Assembly: GCA_964560355.1 (NCBI GenBank)
Contig: CAZLLI010000029.1
Location: forward strand, 1 to 32,766
Direction: 5' to 3'
Source: JAKEHA01 sp964560355
GTDB taxonomy: Bacteria > Krumholzibacteriota > Krumholzibacteriia > WVZY01 > JAKEHA01
DNA length: 32,766 bases
Numbering within the stretch: the first letter of the stretch is position 1; every line of letters starts with the position of its first letter. Under the pieces are notes generated by a model. That model was not told where the DNA came from. It worked only from the letters and a program-made list of their open reading frames with translations, and made no database searches. The position numbers and the translations under genes are program-made. Of this stretch, positions 14,067-22,670 are shown piece by piece.

Positions 14067-16166
14067 ATGGGTAGGCTTACTAGGAAATCAATTCACCTCA
14101 TTGCGATCGCCGCGTTGTTCGTCGTTACCGCACTCGTGGTTTCCGGCAACCGGGCCATCGGTGGAGCGACGGCGAATCAACGCCCGCAAATCGGTGACTG
14201 GGGCGTGGACCTGACGGCCCGCAACACGGATATCAAGCCCGGCGACGACTTCTATCGCTACGCCAACGGCCATTGGCTGGACACGTTCGAGATTCCCGCG
14301 GACTTGCCGGCTTATGGAGCCTTCACCATCCTGACGCTCCGTGGTGAGGAGCAGATCAAGGGGATCATCGAGGAACAGGCGAAGGCGGGCGGCGCCGAAG
14401 GTACCGTCGGTTGGAAGATCGGCGAGATCTACAACGAGTTCGTCGATCAGAACACACTCGACGCGAAGGGCCTGAAGCCGCTCGACGCCTCGTTCAAGCA
14501 GATCGCGGCGACCAAGACCCTCGACGAGATCGCGGCCCTCACCGGCGAGCTCTCCCGCACCAACGGCGGCGGACCTCGCGGAGGCGGCCTTTCATTCTTC
14601 GTCGCCTACATCGACCAGGATGAGAAGATTCCGACAAAGTACATCCCGCATTTCGTGCAGAGCGGGCTCGGTCTTCCCGACCGCGATTATTACCTGAAGG
14701 ACGACAACCCGCGCTTCGTGGCCGCGAAGCAGGCCTATCACGACTACCTGGAGAAGTTGTTCACCATGGCCGGCAAGAGCGACCCCGCCATGCGCGCGGA
14801 TCGCATCATCGCGATGGAGACCGAGGTGGCCAAGGCCCACTGGCCGGTCGAAGAGACGCGCGACCTCGACAAGACCTACAACAAGATGAGCCGGGACGAT
14901 CTCAAGAAGCTCGCGCCCGACTTTCCGTGGGATACCTATCTCAACGCGCTCGGAATGAAATCCCAGAAGGACTTCATCGTGCTGTCGCCGAGCGCCTACA
15001 CCGGCATGGCGACCGTTTTCAAGAATACGCCGGTCGAAGTCCTGCAGGACTACCTGGTCTGCCGGCTGCTTCGCAACAACTCGGCCTACTTGACCAAGGA
15101 ACTCGACGACGCGACGTTCACGTTCACGTCCACGGCGATGACCGGAGCCAAGGTGCAGCGCGAGCGCTGGAAGCGCGGCGTCCAGACCGTCAACGGCAGC
15201 ATGGGCAACGCCGTCGGCAAGCTGTACGTGGAGAAATACTTCACGCCCGAAGCCAAGCAGCGGATGGACGAATTGGTGAAGAACCTCCTCGTCGCCATGG
15301 GGCAGCGCATCGACGGTAACAGCTGGATGAGCGACGCCACCAAGAAGGCCGCTCGGCAGAAGCTTGCGAAGTTCACGGTCAAAATCGGTTACCCCGAGCA
15401 ATGGAGAGACTACTCGGGACTGAAGATCGAAAAGAACGATCTCGTCGGAAACATGTTCCGGAGCCGCGCGTTCGAATACGACTACCAGGTGGCCAAGCTC
15501 AGCAAGCCGGTGGATCGCAAAGAGTGGCTGATGTCACCGCAAACCGTGAACGCGTACTACAACCCGTCGATGAACGAGATCGTATTTCCCGCCGCCATCC
15601 TGCAGCCGCCGTTCTTCGACCTGTATGCCGACGACGCGGTGAACTACGGGTCCATCGGCGCCGTGATCGGTCACGAAATCGGCCATGGGTTCGACGATCA
15701 AGGACGGAAGTCCGACGGCGACGGCGTGCTTCGCGACTGGTGGACGCCGGAAGACGCCGCTCGCTTCAAGGAACGCACCGACGCGCTCGTCGCGCGCTAC
15801 GACGCGTTCACGCCGCTACCCGGCATGCACGTCAACGGCGAGAACACCCTGGGCGAAAACATCGGCGACCTCGGCGGCTTGGAAATCGCGCACTACGCGT
15901 ACGTGCTGAGCCTCAAAGGAAAAGAGGCGCCCGTGATCGACGGCTTGACCGGAGACCAGCGCTTCTTCCTCGGGTTCGCGCAAGTGTGGCGGTCCAAGAT
16001 GCGCGACGCCATGCTGACCAGCATGGTCGCGTCGAACGAGCACAGCCCCGCCGAGTTCCGCGTGACCGGCCCCGTCCCCAACGTCGACGTGTGGTATTCC
16101 GCATTCGACGTGAAGCCGGGAGAGACCCTGTATCTCGCTCCCGACAAGCGCATCCACATCTGGTAA
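14067..16166 (+). CDS. M13-family zinc metallopeptidase (neprilysin/PepO-like)
   Basis: A 699-residue secreted or membrane-anchored endopeptidase with an uncleaved or cleaved N-terminal segment (LIAIAALFVVTALVVSG). The M13 N-terminal domain is seen at DIKPGDDFYRYANGHWL. The catalytic domain has VNAYYNPSMNEIVFPAAILQPPFF, the zinc site HEIGH (536-540), the third ligand in ENIGD (Glu597) and the late NEHSPAEFRV segment with the catalytic His. The usual C-terminal CxxW is replaced by RIHIW. Start ATG 14067 with GAAAGGA about 10 bases upstream. An 85-base gap separates it from the previous gene and a strong terminator follows. Confidence 0.95.
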   Translation: MGRLTRKSIHLIAIAALFVVTALVVSGNRAIGGATANQRPQIGDWGVDLTARNTDIKPGDDFYRYANGHWLDTFEIPADLPAYGAFTILTLRGEEQIKGIIEEQAKAGGAEGTVGWKIGEIYNEFVDQNTLDAKGLKPLDASFKQIAATKTLDEIAALTGELSRTNGGGPRGGGLSFFVAYIDQDEKIPTKYIPHFVQSGLGLPDRDYYLKDDNPRFVAAKQAYHDYLEKLFTMAGKSDPAMRADRIIAMETEVAKAHWPVEETRDLDKTYNKMSRDDLKKLAPDFPWDTYLNALGMKSQKDFIVLSPSAYTGMATVFKNTPVEVLQDYLVCRLLRNNSAYLTKELDDATFTFTSTAMTGAKVQRERWKRGVQTVNGSMGNAVGKLYVEKYFTPEAKQRMDELVKNLLVAMGQRIDGNSWMSDATKKAARQKLAKFTVKIGYPEQWRDYSGLKIEKNDLVGNMFRSRAFEYDYQVAKLSKPVDRKEWLMSPQTVNAYYNPSMNEIVFPAAILQPPFFDLYADDAVNYGSIGAVIGHEIGHGFDDQGRKSDGDGVLRDWWTPEDAARFKERTDALVARYDAFTPLPGMHVNGENTLGENIGDLGGLEIAHYAYVLSLKGKEAPVIDGLTGDQRFFLGFAQVWRSKMRDAMLTSMVASNEHSPAEFRVTGPVPNVDVWYSAFDVKPGETLYLAPDKRIHIW

Positions 16167-16188
16167 TGATTTCTGGATAATTGATGAG

Positions 16189-16222
16189 AGGCCCGGTTGT
16201 CACACGGCAGCCGGGCCTTTCT
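16189..16222 (+). terminator. Intrinsic terminator after the M13 peptidase gene
   Basis: AGGCCCGG (16189-16196) pairs with CCGGGCCT (16211-16218), and the stem is followed directly by TTTCTGTT. It begins 23 bases after the stop codon. Confidence 0.85.
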
Positions 16223-16271
16223 GTTGCGGCGACCTACAAGGTCACTGATCGCTACGGAACAACGCAGATTG

Positions 16272-16317
16272 CAAACAGAAAGAGGCCGCGTTGGTGCTAG
16301 CCCTGCGCGACGCCTCT
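16272..16317 (-). terminator. Intrinsic terminator after the 16342-16905 gene
   Basis: On the minus strand AGAGGC and CGCG pair with CGCG and GCCTCT around a two-base bulge, followed by TTTCTGTTTG. It closes the leftward transcription unit of secreted proteins and stands back-to-back with the terminator at 16189-16222. Confidence 0.75.
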
Positions 16318-16341
16318 CCAACCATCTGAGGCGGCGCGCGC

Positions 16342-16905
16342 CTACTTGGCTGGGCTGCCCACGTAGATAGTCAATCGACCTATTGCTCCACCCGGAAACA
16401 TGTTCTCGACAAACGTGATGTCTCCTTCGCGCATTCCGGACAGCGATCCAATTGCAATCCCATAGTTCACCAGGTCCCCCGAGGCGTGTGCGCGAACGAT
16501 GCTCGTCACATCGATACGAACATGACGACCCTCTCCGCGAGCCACTGGTCTACTCGCTCGAGTAGGTCTATCGAGATTCTCGAGACTGACCGAGCCCACC
16601 GGCGACTCGGTGAGCGCAAACACTTCGATCACCGGAGCCTCGTTCACGTACTCGTCGCGCTCCTTCGCCTCGACATTGACGTACAGTTCAAGGATGGCGC
16701 GTTGTACGTCGCCAGCCTCCAACCCCTCGGGGGGTGCATACTGCACGACGTAGTACTGTCCCATTGACGACTCCGGACCAGCGTGTGCTTCCACGTCGGC
16801 GCTCCGAATCATTACTGAAATCCTCCCCGACGGGGCAGCCGCAACAGCGCCGGCCAGGACAACCCACGCCGCGACTGAGATCGTGATCTTCCAAATGTTC
16901 TGCAT
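16342..16905 (-). CDS. Secreted beta-sandwich protein of unknown function (DNRLRE-like pattern)
   Basis: A 187-residue secreted protein. ATG 16905 is chosen because GGGGAG lies 7 bases upstream and the signal peptide (MQNIWKITISVAAWVVLAGAVAAA) starts there. The mature part reads like one carbohydrate-binding or DNRLRE-type beta sandwich: RAILELYVNVEA, VIEVFALTES, a conserved-looking VRIDVTSIVRA and YGIAIGS, ending in GRLTIYVG. In such proteins DVTxxV marks a structural edge strand. There is no TTWG tag and no FlgD-like domain. It lies 54 bases downstream of the large metalloprotease-like gene and is probably co-transcribed with it. Confidence 0.72.
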   Translation of the reverse strand: MQNIWKITISVAAWVVLAGAVAAAPSGRISVMIRSADVEAHAGPESSMGQYYVVQYAPPEGLEAGDVQRAILELYVNVEAKERDEYVNEAPVIEVFALTESPVGSVSLENLDRPTRASRPVARGEGRHVRIDVTSIVRAHASGDLVNYGIAIGSLSGMREGDITFVENMFPGGAIGRLTIYVGSPAK

Positions 16906-16959
16906 TACAAATCTCCCCTTTCCTTCGTTGCTCGTGCGCATGCTAATTGCTCCAACGCA

Positions 16960-19900
16960 CTACTTGAGCATTATGAGCTTCCGCGTTGCGAGGAACGACC
17001 CTGCCTGCATTCGTAAGAAATACACGCCGCTTGCAACTGGCTCGCCCCGTGTGTTCCTCCCATTCCAACCAATCTGGTACGATCCAGCAACCTTGTTGTC
17101 ATCCACCAACGTCGTGACAAGACGCCCGCCGACGTCGTAGAGCACTATCTTCACCCGTGCGCCAGGATCGGGCACGTCAAACGAGATCGTCGTGGTCGGG
17201 TTGAACGGATTCGGGTAGTTCTGACTGATGCTGAATTGCTTCGGAACGTCCGCTACGGGCTTCGGTTCCACTATCGACACGAGTGACGGCGCCGAGCAGC
17301 CCATGTCCGGACTGTAGTCAACCGACCCATAGAACTTCGTAGAGCTTGGGCTACATTGACTTGGTGGGGTCCGCGGCCAATAGTTGTTCTCCGCAACGAT
17401 CGTGTTCGACGTGAGGTTCGACACGTAATAGGCGGTGTTGGGCCGAATAATATTGCGTCCGACCGAACTTCCCCCGGTCGCATGGCCGAGGTCCGGATCA
17501 GCATCGTTGATGACCGCGAACGCATTCGTGTTGTTGTTGACGGTGGACGACTCGACGACGGCGACCGAGTAGTTATCGCACTTCACGCCCGCGTTGTTGT
17601 ACTGGATGACGTTGTGCGAGCGAATCTCAGGGTTGCTTCCGTAGCTGTACACGCCGATGGTATTGTTCGTGATGGTGCTGCGCTTTATGGTCACCCCACC
17701 GTCATCCTCGACGTAGATCCCGTTCGTCGTGTTGTCGTCTATGGTACATTTGTCAACGGCCACCGACGAATCGCCAACGTCGTCGATCCAAATGCCATCG
17801 CCGTTGTCCGTGAACGTGCAGTCGTAGACTGTGCCCTTGACCCACGACTCGGTCTCGCGCGAAAGATACAAGCCAATGTCGTTGCCGTCGAACGTCGTTC
17901 TCGTCGCGTCGAGCTTCGAATCCTTGTACAGCGCGACGCCATACAGCGAGCAGTCCTCGATTATTGAGTTCGAAAGCACGAGGTTTGTGCCCAGCAACGC
18001 GTTGATGCCGTACTCCGGGCCGCGGATCGTCGTGCTGTCGACCGTGACTGTGCCCGCATACGCGACACTCAACCCCAGATACTTGGTATCCTCAATCAAA
18101 CATCCTGAGAGCGATATCTCGTCGTTACCCTGAACTGCGTAGTTCGCGTTCTTGAATACACAGTGCTCAAACGTCGCGCTTCCGCCGTCCAATACGAAGA
18201 TCCCCCACCACGCGTCGTCCGCTGTGCTGGCACCTTCAGCGTCGAATGCTGCGATCTGAATAGGGTCTGCCGCCGTTCCGAACGCGTCGCAGTCGCCGGA
18301 AATGAGAAATTCTATGAGGTCGTCATTTGTCCCCTCGTCGGCGAGATCCTCCATCCACACGTGAATGCCCGTTCCGGCATCGATTGTCAGCGAAGCGCCG
18401 TCCGGCACTTCATAATCTCCAGTCATGAAAACATCGCCGCCCCATTGGAGCGACGACACATCCTCCGGTGTGAATACGCCGTACTCGTACTCGTAGACAA
18501 AGTACTCAAAATCACCTGAATACGTCGCGACGACGATCGGCTCCACCAACGTGAGGACCACCACGACGGACTTGATGGACCGCCCGAAGTCTGTGACCAC
18601 GCACTGGGCCTCGGTAGCCCCCGCCTCAATACTGAGCGGTGCCACGAAAACGATATCCTCCGGGTGCAGTTGGAGCGTATCTTCGACGCTGCTATACCCG
18701 ATCACTGACACCTGTATTTGCGTGTTCAGGGGCATCGCGCCCGCGACCTTTGCTAGATCGAAGTGGAACTCGTGTTGCTCGCCATCGTCGTAGTAGTCGT
18801 CCGCCTTGAAGACAATAAAGTCCGTTCCATACGTTGCAACCTCAATCGAGTCCCGCGATGCGTCGCCCGGGTCCTCATAGTAGTCACTCACCGTAGCAAG
18901 GGCGTTCTCGTTGCTGGATGTCACGTCGTAGACAGGAGGAATGATCTTGACGTTCCAGCACCCTGCGTGATTCCCGCAACCGCTTGTCGGGCCCGAACAG
19001 TCAATCGGACGCCTCGGACAGGAGCCCGGAGCGTAGAACGTGCAGTTGTCAAGCATGAGTCCAAGGTCGAGCATCGCGTTGAACTCTTCGTACCCATAAC
19101 GCTTGTCACTAGTCAAATCAGGAGCATCAGCAAATTTCGCGACCGCAAAGCTCTGAAACAAGGTCCGGAAGCGTTCGTCTCCCGTTTCTCCTCCCAACCA
19201 CGCGAAGTCATCGTCCTCGAGTAACTCCGCAAGACTCGTCAGCGTGACGTCATCCTCGCGCACCCATCGGTATACGAGATCGTCTGTCGGGTCAGACGGC
19301 GAGTTCGAGAATCGGTCGTAGAGATATGCCATCCACGTTTGCTCTGCCATGTACTTTCGTTCCGCCTCGCACCGCTCCACTCGTAGAATGCTAGTATCGT
19401 ACGAGATGTCGCAGGTCTTGTCTTGTTCACCACCTGCAATGTACTCGGCCAGCTTCGAAAGCGACTCGTTTACGTTGCTGTACCAAGTCGCTGGACTGTT
19501 GAGCCCAAGGCAGGCGTGTTGAAGCTCGTGAGCAAACCCGAGAGTCAATACGTCATCAACCGTGAATTCGGTCACCGGGCCGCACGCTTTGGTTGAGTCA
19601 GCCGCAAGGAGCCAAAGCGTGTACGCACGATACGGACCTTCTCCGGGAAACGGGCGCTGTGCGTATGAGTAATTTGTGCATTCCCGGTAGTACTCCGAGT
19701 GGCCGCAAGCGCCGACAAAATCCTCGTTGTCATATAGCTTCAGTATGATGCGCGTGTACACGGAGTCATCGGGAAACGTGTACTGCAGCCCTCCGTAGGC
19801 CGGATCCTCATCGGCATCGGTGAAGTAGTTCCATATCTTCGGAAAGATGTCGTCGCCGTTGGTTGAATCCGCGTCGACAACCCGATTCACAAAATATGCA

Positions 19901-20193
19901 ACTGTCGCGGAATCCCAACGGGCTACCACGCCATCGGTTACCCAGAGGTCAAACAGGTTGGCGAATGTGGGGTTTACCGCGGAGAGATCAAATTCTCCCA
20001 CGCCGTCTCCGTAGCGATGATACTTGTTTAGGGGATCCCAGCCCAGATCCGGTTCAGGAATAGTGTCTGGAGGTTCGCCGCCGCAGACGCTTCCCCCACC
20101 ACCACCTTCAAATTCGACGGAAGCGAACCCTGGTGAACCCAAAGAGAAACAAACCACGACGGCGATAGCCATCGCGCATACAATTTGTCTCAT
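16960..20193 (-). CDS. Large secreted metalloprotease-like protein with beta-helix and FlgD-like sorting domain
   Basis: A 1077-residue secreted protein. The ATG at 20193 has GGGGAGG upstream and opens a signal peptide (IVCAMAIAVVVCFSLGSPGFA). The N-terminal third contains FAHELQHACLG (HExxH at 222-226) followed by NESLSKLAEYIAG, the layout of zincin-type peptidases; many Cys suggest disulfides. Residues about 660-980 contain repeated short turns rich in G, N, S and T (DGNDIGLYLS, DNTTNGIYVED, NNTIGVYSYG, YNNAGVKCDN), typical of a right-handed parallel beta-helix. The last 90 residues are a FlgD-like/type-A sorting domain (NYPNPFNPTTTISFDVP, YDVGGRLVTTLV, GWNGRNTRGEPVASGVYF, KLIMLK). The substrate is unknown. 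The final tail directs export in systems of the Por/type IX kind; no such apparatus is in the window. Confidence 0.85.
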   Translation of the reverse strand: MRQIVCAMAIAVVVCFSLGSPGFASVEFEGGGGGSVCGGEPPDTIPEPDLGWDPLNKYHRYGDGVGEFDLSAVNPTFANLFDLWVTDGVVARWDSATVAYFVNRVVDADSTNGDDIFPKIWNYFTDADEDPAYGGLQYTFPDDSVYTRIILKLYDNEDFVGACGHSEYYRECTNYSYAQRPFPGEGPYRAYTLWLLAADSTKACGPVTEFTVDDVLTLGFAHELQHACLGLNSPATWYSNVNESLSKLAEYIAGGEQDKTCDISYDTSILRVERCEAERKYMAEQTWMAYLYDRFSNSPSDPTDDLVYRWVREDDVTLTSLAELLEDDDFAWLGGETGDERFRTLFQSFAVAKFADAPDLTSDKRYGYEEFNAMLDLGLMLDNCTFYAPGSCPRRPIDCSGPTSGCGNHAGCWNVKIIPPVYDVTSSNENALATVSDYYEDPGDASRDSIEVATYGTDFIVFKADDYYDDGEQHEFHFDLAKVAGAMPLNTQIQVSVIGYSSVEDTLQLHPEDIVFVAPLSIEAGATEAQCVVTDFGRSIKSVVVVLTLVEPIVVATYSGDFEYFVYEYEYGVFTPEDVSSLQWGGDVFMTGDYEVPDGASLTIDAGTGIHVWMEDLADEGTNDDLIEFLISGDCDAFGTAADPIQIAAFDAEGASTADDAWWGIFVLDGGSATFEHCVFKNANYAVQGNDEISLSGCLIEDTKYLGLSVAYAGTVTVDSTTIRGPEYGINALLGTNLVLSNSIIEDCSLYGVALYKDSKLDATRTTFDGNDIGLYLSRETESWVKGTVYDCTFTDNGDGIWIDDVGDSSVAVDKCTIDDNTTNGIYVEDDGGVTIKRSTITNNTIGVYSYGSNPEIRSHNVIQYNNAGVKCDNYSVAVVESSTVNNNTNAFAVINDADPDLGHATGGSSVGRNIIRPNTAYYVSNLTSNTIVAENNYWPRTPPSQCSPSSTKFYGSVDYSPDMGCSAPSLVSIVEPKPVADVPKQFSISQNYPNPFNPTTTISFDVPDPGARVKIVLYDVGGRLVTTLVDDNKVAGSYQIGWNGRNTRGEPVASGVYFLRMQAGSFLATRKLIMLK

Positions 20194-20208
20194 TGCTAAC
20201 CTCCCCGT

Positions 20209-20332
20209 TAGGCAGGACTCAGTCGCCCCAGTAGAGCGACCTCACGCATCCCCACGTCGTGACACGTGTTGACGCATTAGAAACGAAAGATTCAGAACGC
20301 TAGTTCCCCCCCTTTAGGCAGGACTCAGTCGC
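20209..20332. repeat. 18-bp direct repeat bracketing a TTWG 3'-end duplicate
   Basis: TAGGCAGGACTCAGTCGC occurs at 20209-20226 and again at 20315-20332. Each copy spans the stop codon and following bases of a TTWG-tag reading frame, so it marks a tandem duplication of the 3' end. A run of eight C lies between them (about 20305-20312). Confidence 0.8.
20219..20299 (-). pseudogene. Remnant of a TTWG-tagged protein 3' end
   Basis: In frame, these bases encode RSESFVSNASTRV, then TTWGCVRSLYWGD and stop. This lines up with the end of the gene at 20325-20957 (SASFVPSVSARS, TTWGYMKSLYRSD, stop). A stop codon at 20300-20302 closes the frame upstream, so only the last 26 codons remain. It lies between gene D and the large metalloprotease-like gene. 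Confidence 0.75.
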
Positions 20333-20957
20333 TTCGGTAAAGCGACTTCATGTATCCCCACGTCGTGGAACGCGCTGACACGCTGGGAACAAACGACGCA
20401 GAACCGTCGTCTTGGTACGTATACTCGAATCGAAACAACCCGCCGGCTGGCATCAATATCCTAAGCTTGGCGTAGTGGCCCTCACGCGTCCTGACTACCA
20501 AGACGTCGTTTGGACGCGCAGCTTCAGACGGCCCGTAGAGACTTGGATCGGTCGGCGCTGCGGTTAGGTTTTCGTATGTGCTATCCGCTGAACCAATGTA
20601 AGTTATCGCACTGGGCGAGATGGCGAGTAAGAGGTCCGTTAGCGTGCTCGCGTTCACGGATTCCGCCCGAGTGTGGGCAACTGTTACAGCGTAAACAATG
20701 TCGGCCCCGGACGCTGGCGACGCCTCTAGGGAATCCGAGAAGTCCCACCCACCTCCCGTCAACGGGAAACCCACGACGCCGGTGTGCAGAACTGCGGCGG
20801 CAGTTGAACAAAGGGCTAGACTGACGACGACGGCGCCGAATGCCGTAGTGACACTGGTCGGTGCAGTGAAAAAATAGTGGCGGGGCCAGCTGCCGCACAT
20901 CGAGCGACGATGTGTCCTGGCTCGTTCACAAACCCGATTCTCCGAATTGTTGTTCAC
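20325..20957 (-). CDS. Secreted protein with C-terminal TTWGYMKSLYR tag (protein D)
   Basis: Up to 210 residues. The start is uncertain: GTG at 20957, or ATG 19 codons later, nearer to the hydrophobic segment TTAFGAVVVSLALCSTAAA, which looks like a signal peptide; neither has a convincing ribosome binding site. The mature part is beta-rich (DIVYAVTVAHT, DVLVVRTREGHYAKLRIL, RFEYTYQDDG) with no recognised family. It ends TTWGYMKSLYRSD, a variant of the tag on proteins A, B and C about 15 kb away. A partial copy of its own 3' end follows downstream. Confidence 0.7.
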   Translation of the reverse strand: MNNNSENRVCERARTHRRSMCGSWPRHYFFTAPTSVTTAFGAVVVSLALCSTAAAVLHTGVVGFPLTGGGWDFSDSLEASPASGADIVYAVTVAHTRAESVNASTLTDLLLAISPSAITYIGSADSTYENLTAAPTDPSLYGPSEAARPNDVLVVRTREGHYAKLRILMPAGGLFRFEYTYQDDGSASFVPSVSARSTTWGYMKSLYRSD

Positions 20958-21337
20958 GGCGCCGCGATTTCCTCGCCAACCAAGTTACAGCGGGACTGTA
21001 AAGTAACAGCTGCGAGTGCGCGAACCAGCGTGTCCCTGCCGACTCCCCCGGGACCGTTACACTGCGCGCGGGTGTTCTCAATTGGGGAGCTTACTAACAT
21101 CAGACTAGTTTGTCCACTGTTTTCTTTGCGCTACTGCAAGATTTCTGCATTCTCCTGAATTGACCGGTTCCATTCACATATCCGAGTACGCACAAATCGG
21201 CTTCACCGCACCCCTGAGACGACGGATGCTGACTTGAGGTTAGGAACCTCCCGCACATGTTTATTGCGGTGCGCTCGCCGACATCGCCCGCGAGGCAGAT
21301 GTTGAGCTACGATGCAGGGCAGGGGAAGAAGTAGGCG
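20958..21337. other. 380-base stretch without a recognised gene
   Basis: No convincing reading frame is seen. The part near 21085-21160 is AT-richer and could hold the promoter of protein D. A short hairpin GAGGTT/AACCTC (21236-21250) has no T tract on either side. Confidence 0.5.
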
Positions 21338-22669
21338 CTATTCGTCGTCGTCCGTACTCGTCGAGTCTGCGTCCGTTGTGTCGGGCGGTAGCAACGCATT
21401 CTCGAGCAGCTCGGCGCCGAAGCCTTTCTTCTCGAGCGCGTTGTAGGAGAAGATTGCGTAGCCGGTGATGCCGACGTCACGCAGGAGTTCGACCGCTTCA
21501 CCGAGATACTCGTCGCGGCCGTCGAATACGCCGAGGCCCATCAGCCAGCGGTCCTTGCCCACCATGCGGTTGTAGATGACGGCGCGGCTTTCCAATTCGA
21601 GGGGCGGGAAGTTGTACGCCATCGGCACGACGAAGTCCATCCAGCCTTTGTTCACCCAGCGCGCCCAGTCTTGCGCCTTGTCGTGGCGCGCGGTGAAGGG
21701 GTCGGCGACGACGGCGGCGGAGAGGGGCTTTTGTCGGCACGCGGCCTTGACGCTAAGAATCATGCTGTCGACGTCGGAGACGCGCGCCTCGTTGTAAAGG
21801 CTGTCGACGAGGGCGAGCGCACCGGCGCCGATGGCGCGCTGCAGCGCGGCGCGGTCGCCCTTGGCGGCGAGCGCGGGGTCGACGCCGTACTTCACGGCGA
21901 ACGCGGCGCGCGACGCGGGGTCGAAGCAGAACTCGCGGTTGGGATAGCGAATGTAGTCGAGGTGGATGCCGTCGACTTCGTAGTCGGACACGATCTCGCG
22001 CACGACGCGCGCCATGTGCTCGCGCATCGCGCGATTGCCGGGCGACGCGAACCAGCCCTCGAGTCCCGCCTTCTTCCAGCGCGACGACGGCATGCGGTCC
22101 ATGCGCGTGCCGCCGGCGTCGGTTAACAACCAGTCGGGGTGGCGCGCGACGAGGTGCGTCGGCGGCGGCGTGCGCGACATGTCGGACCACACCAAAAAGA
22201 CGTTGATCCACGCGTGCACGGCGATGCCGTTGCGGTGCGCGAGCGTGAGCAGATACGCGAGCGGGTCGAAGTCGGCGATGGGCGCGTCCAGGATCGACGC
22301 GGGCGGCTCGATGGCGGAGCGATAGAACGCGTCGGCGCGCCCGCGCACCTGCACGAACAAGAGCTGCGTGCGCGTCTGCACCGCGAAGTCGACCATCTTG
22401 CTGACTTTCTCGGGCGAGGTGAGCGCGTCGCGCACCACCCACAACGCGCGAATCTCGTCGTCGGGGAGGATGGGCGTGCTTTCCTTGAGGCTCGTGAGGT
22501 ACGGCGCGGGAAAGAGCGCGGTGTCGGCGAACGCGGGCGCGGGGACAAACGAAAGAGCCCGTCTCGACGAGACGGGCTCTTCATTGAACACAGGGCCGCG
22601 AGCCGTTGCGGTCCAGATGGCAGCGACGACGACCGAAGCGCACAGAGCGACTCGGCGACCGCGCGCCAT
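21338..22669 (-). CDS. GHL10/family-10-like glycoside hydrolase, secreted
   Basis: A 443-residue protein of the YngK/GHL10 (DUF187) type. After a signal peptide (RRVALCASVVVAAIWTATA), the TIM-barrel motifs are EIRALWVVRDALTSPEKV, LLFVQVRGRADAFY, HAWINVFLVWS, the key block YEVDGIHLDYIRYPN with probable catalytic Asp, and MDFVVPMAYNF; the tail is acidic (TDADSTSTDDDE). ATG 22669 lies one base after the rplQ stop codon, so translation is probably coupled to the ribosomal operon. A 13-bp terminator hairpin lies inside codons 29-41, so part of the N-terminal region may not be genuine or may act as an attenuator. The substrate is unknown; relatives act on cell-wall or exopolysaccharide. Confidence 0.82.
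   Translation of the reverse strand: MARGRRVALCASVVVAAIWTATARGPVFNEEPVSSRRALSFVPAPAFADTALFPAPYLTSLKESTPILPDDEIRALWVVRDALTSPEKVSKMVDFAVQTRTQLLFVQVRGRADAFYRSAIEPPASILDAPIADFDPLAYLLTLAHRNGIAVHAWINVFLVWSDMSRTPPPTHLVARHPDWLLTDAGGTRMDRMPSSRWKKAGLEGWFASPGNRAMREHMARVVREIVSDYEVDGIHLDYIRYPNREFCFDPASRAAFAVKYGVDPALAAKGDRAALQRAIGAGALALVDSLYNEARVSDVDSMILSVKAACRQKPLSAAVVADPFTARHDKAQDWARWVNKGWMDFVVPMAYNFPPLELESRAVIYNRMVGKDRWLMGLGVFDGRDEYLGEAVELLRDVGITGYAIFSYNALEKKGFGAELLENALLPPDTTDADSTSTDDDE
22541..22582 (-). terminator. Intrinsic terminator of the spc-alpha operon inside the GHL10 reading frame
   Basis: A perfect 13-bp stem, AAGAGCCCGTCTC with GAGACGGGCTCTT, has a 3-base loop, and on the minus strand it is followed by TTCGTTTGTCC. 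It begins 89 bases after rplQ ends. It encodes the NEEPVSSRRALSF segment of the downstream gene. Confidence 0.75.
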
Positions 22670-22670
22670 G

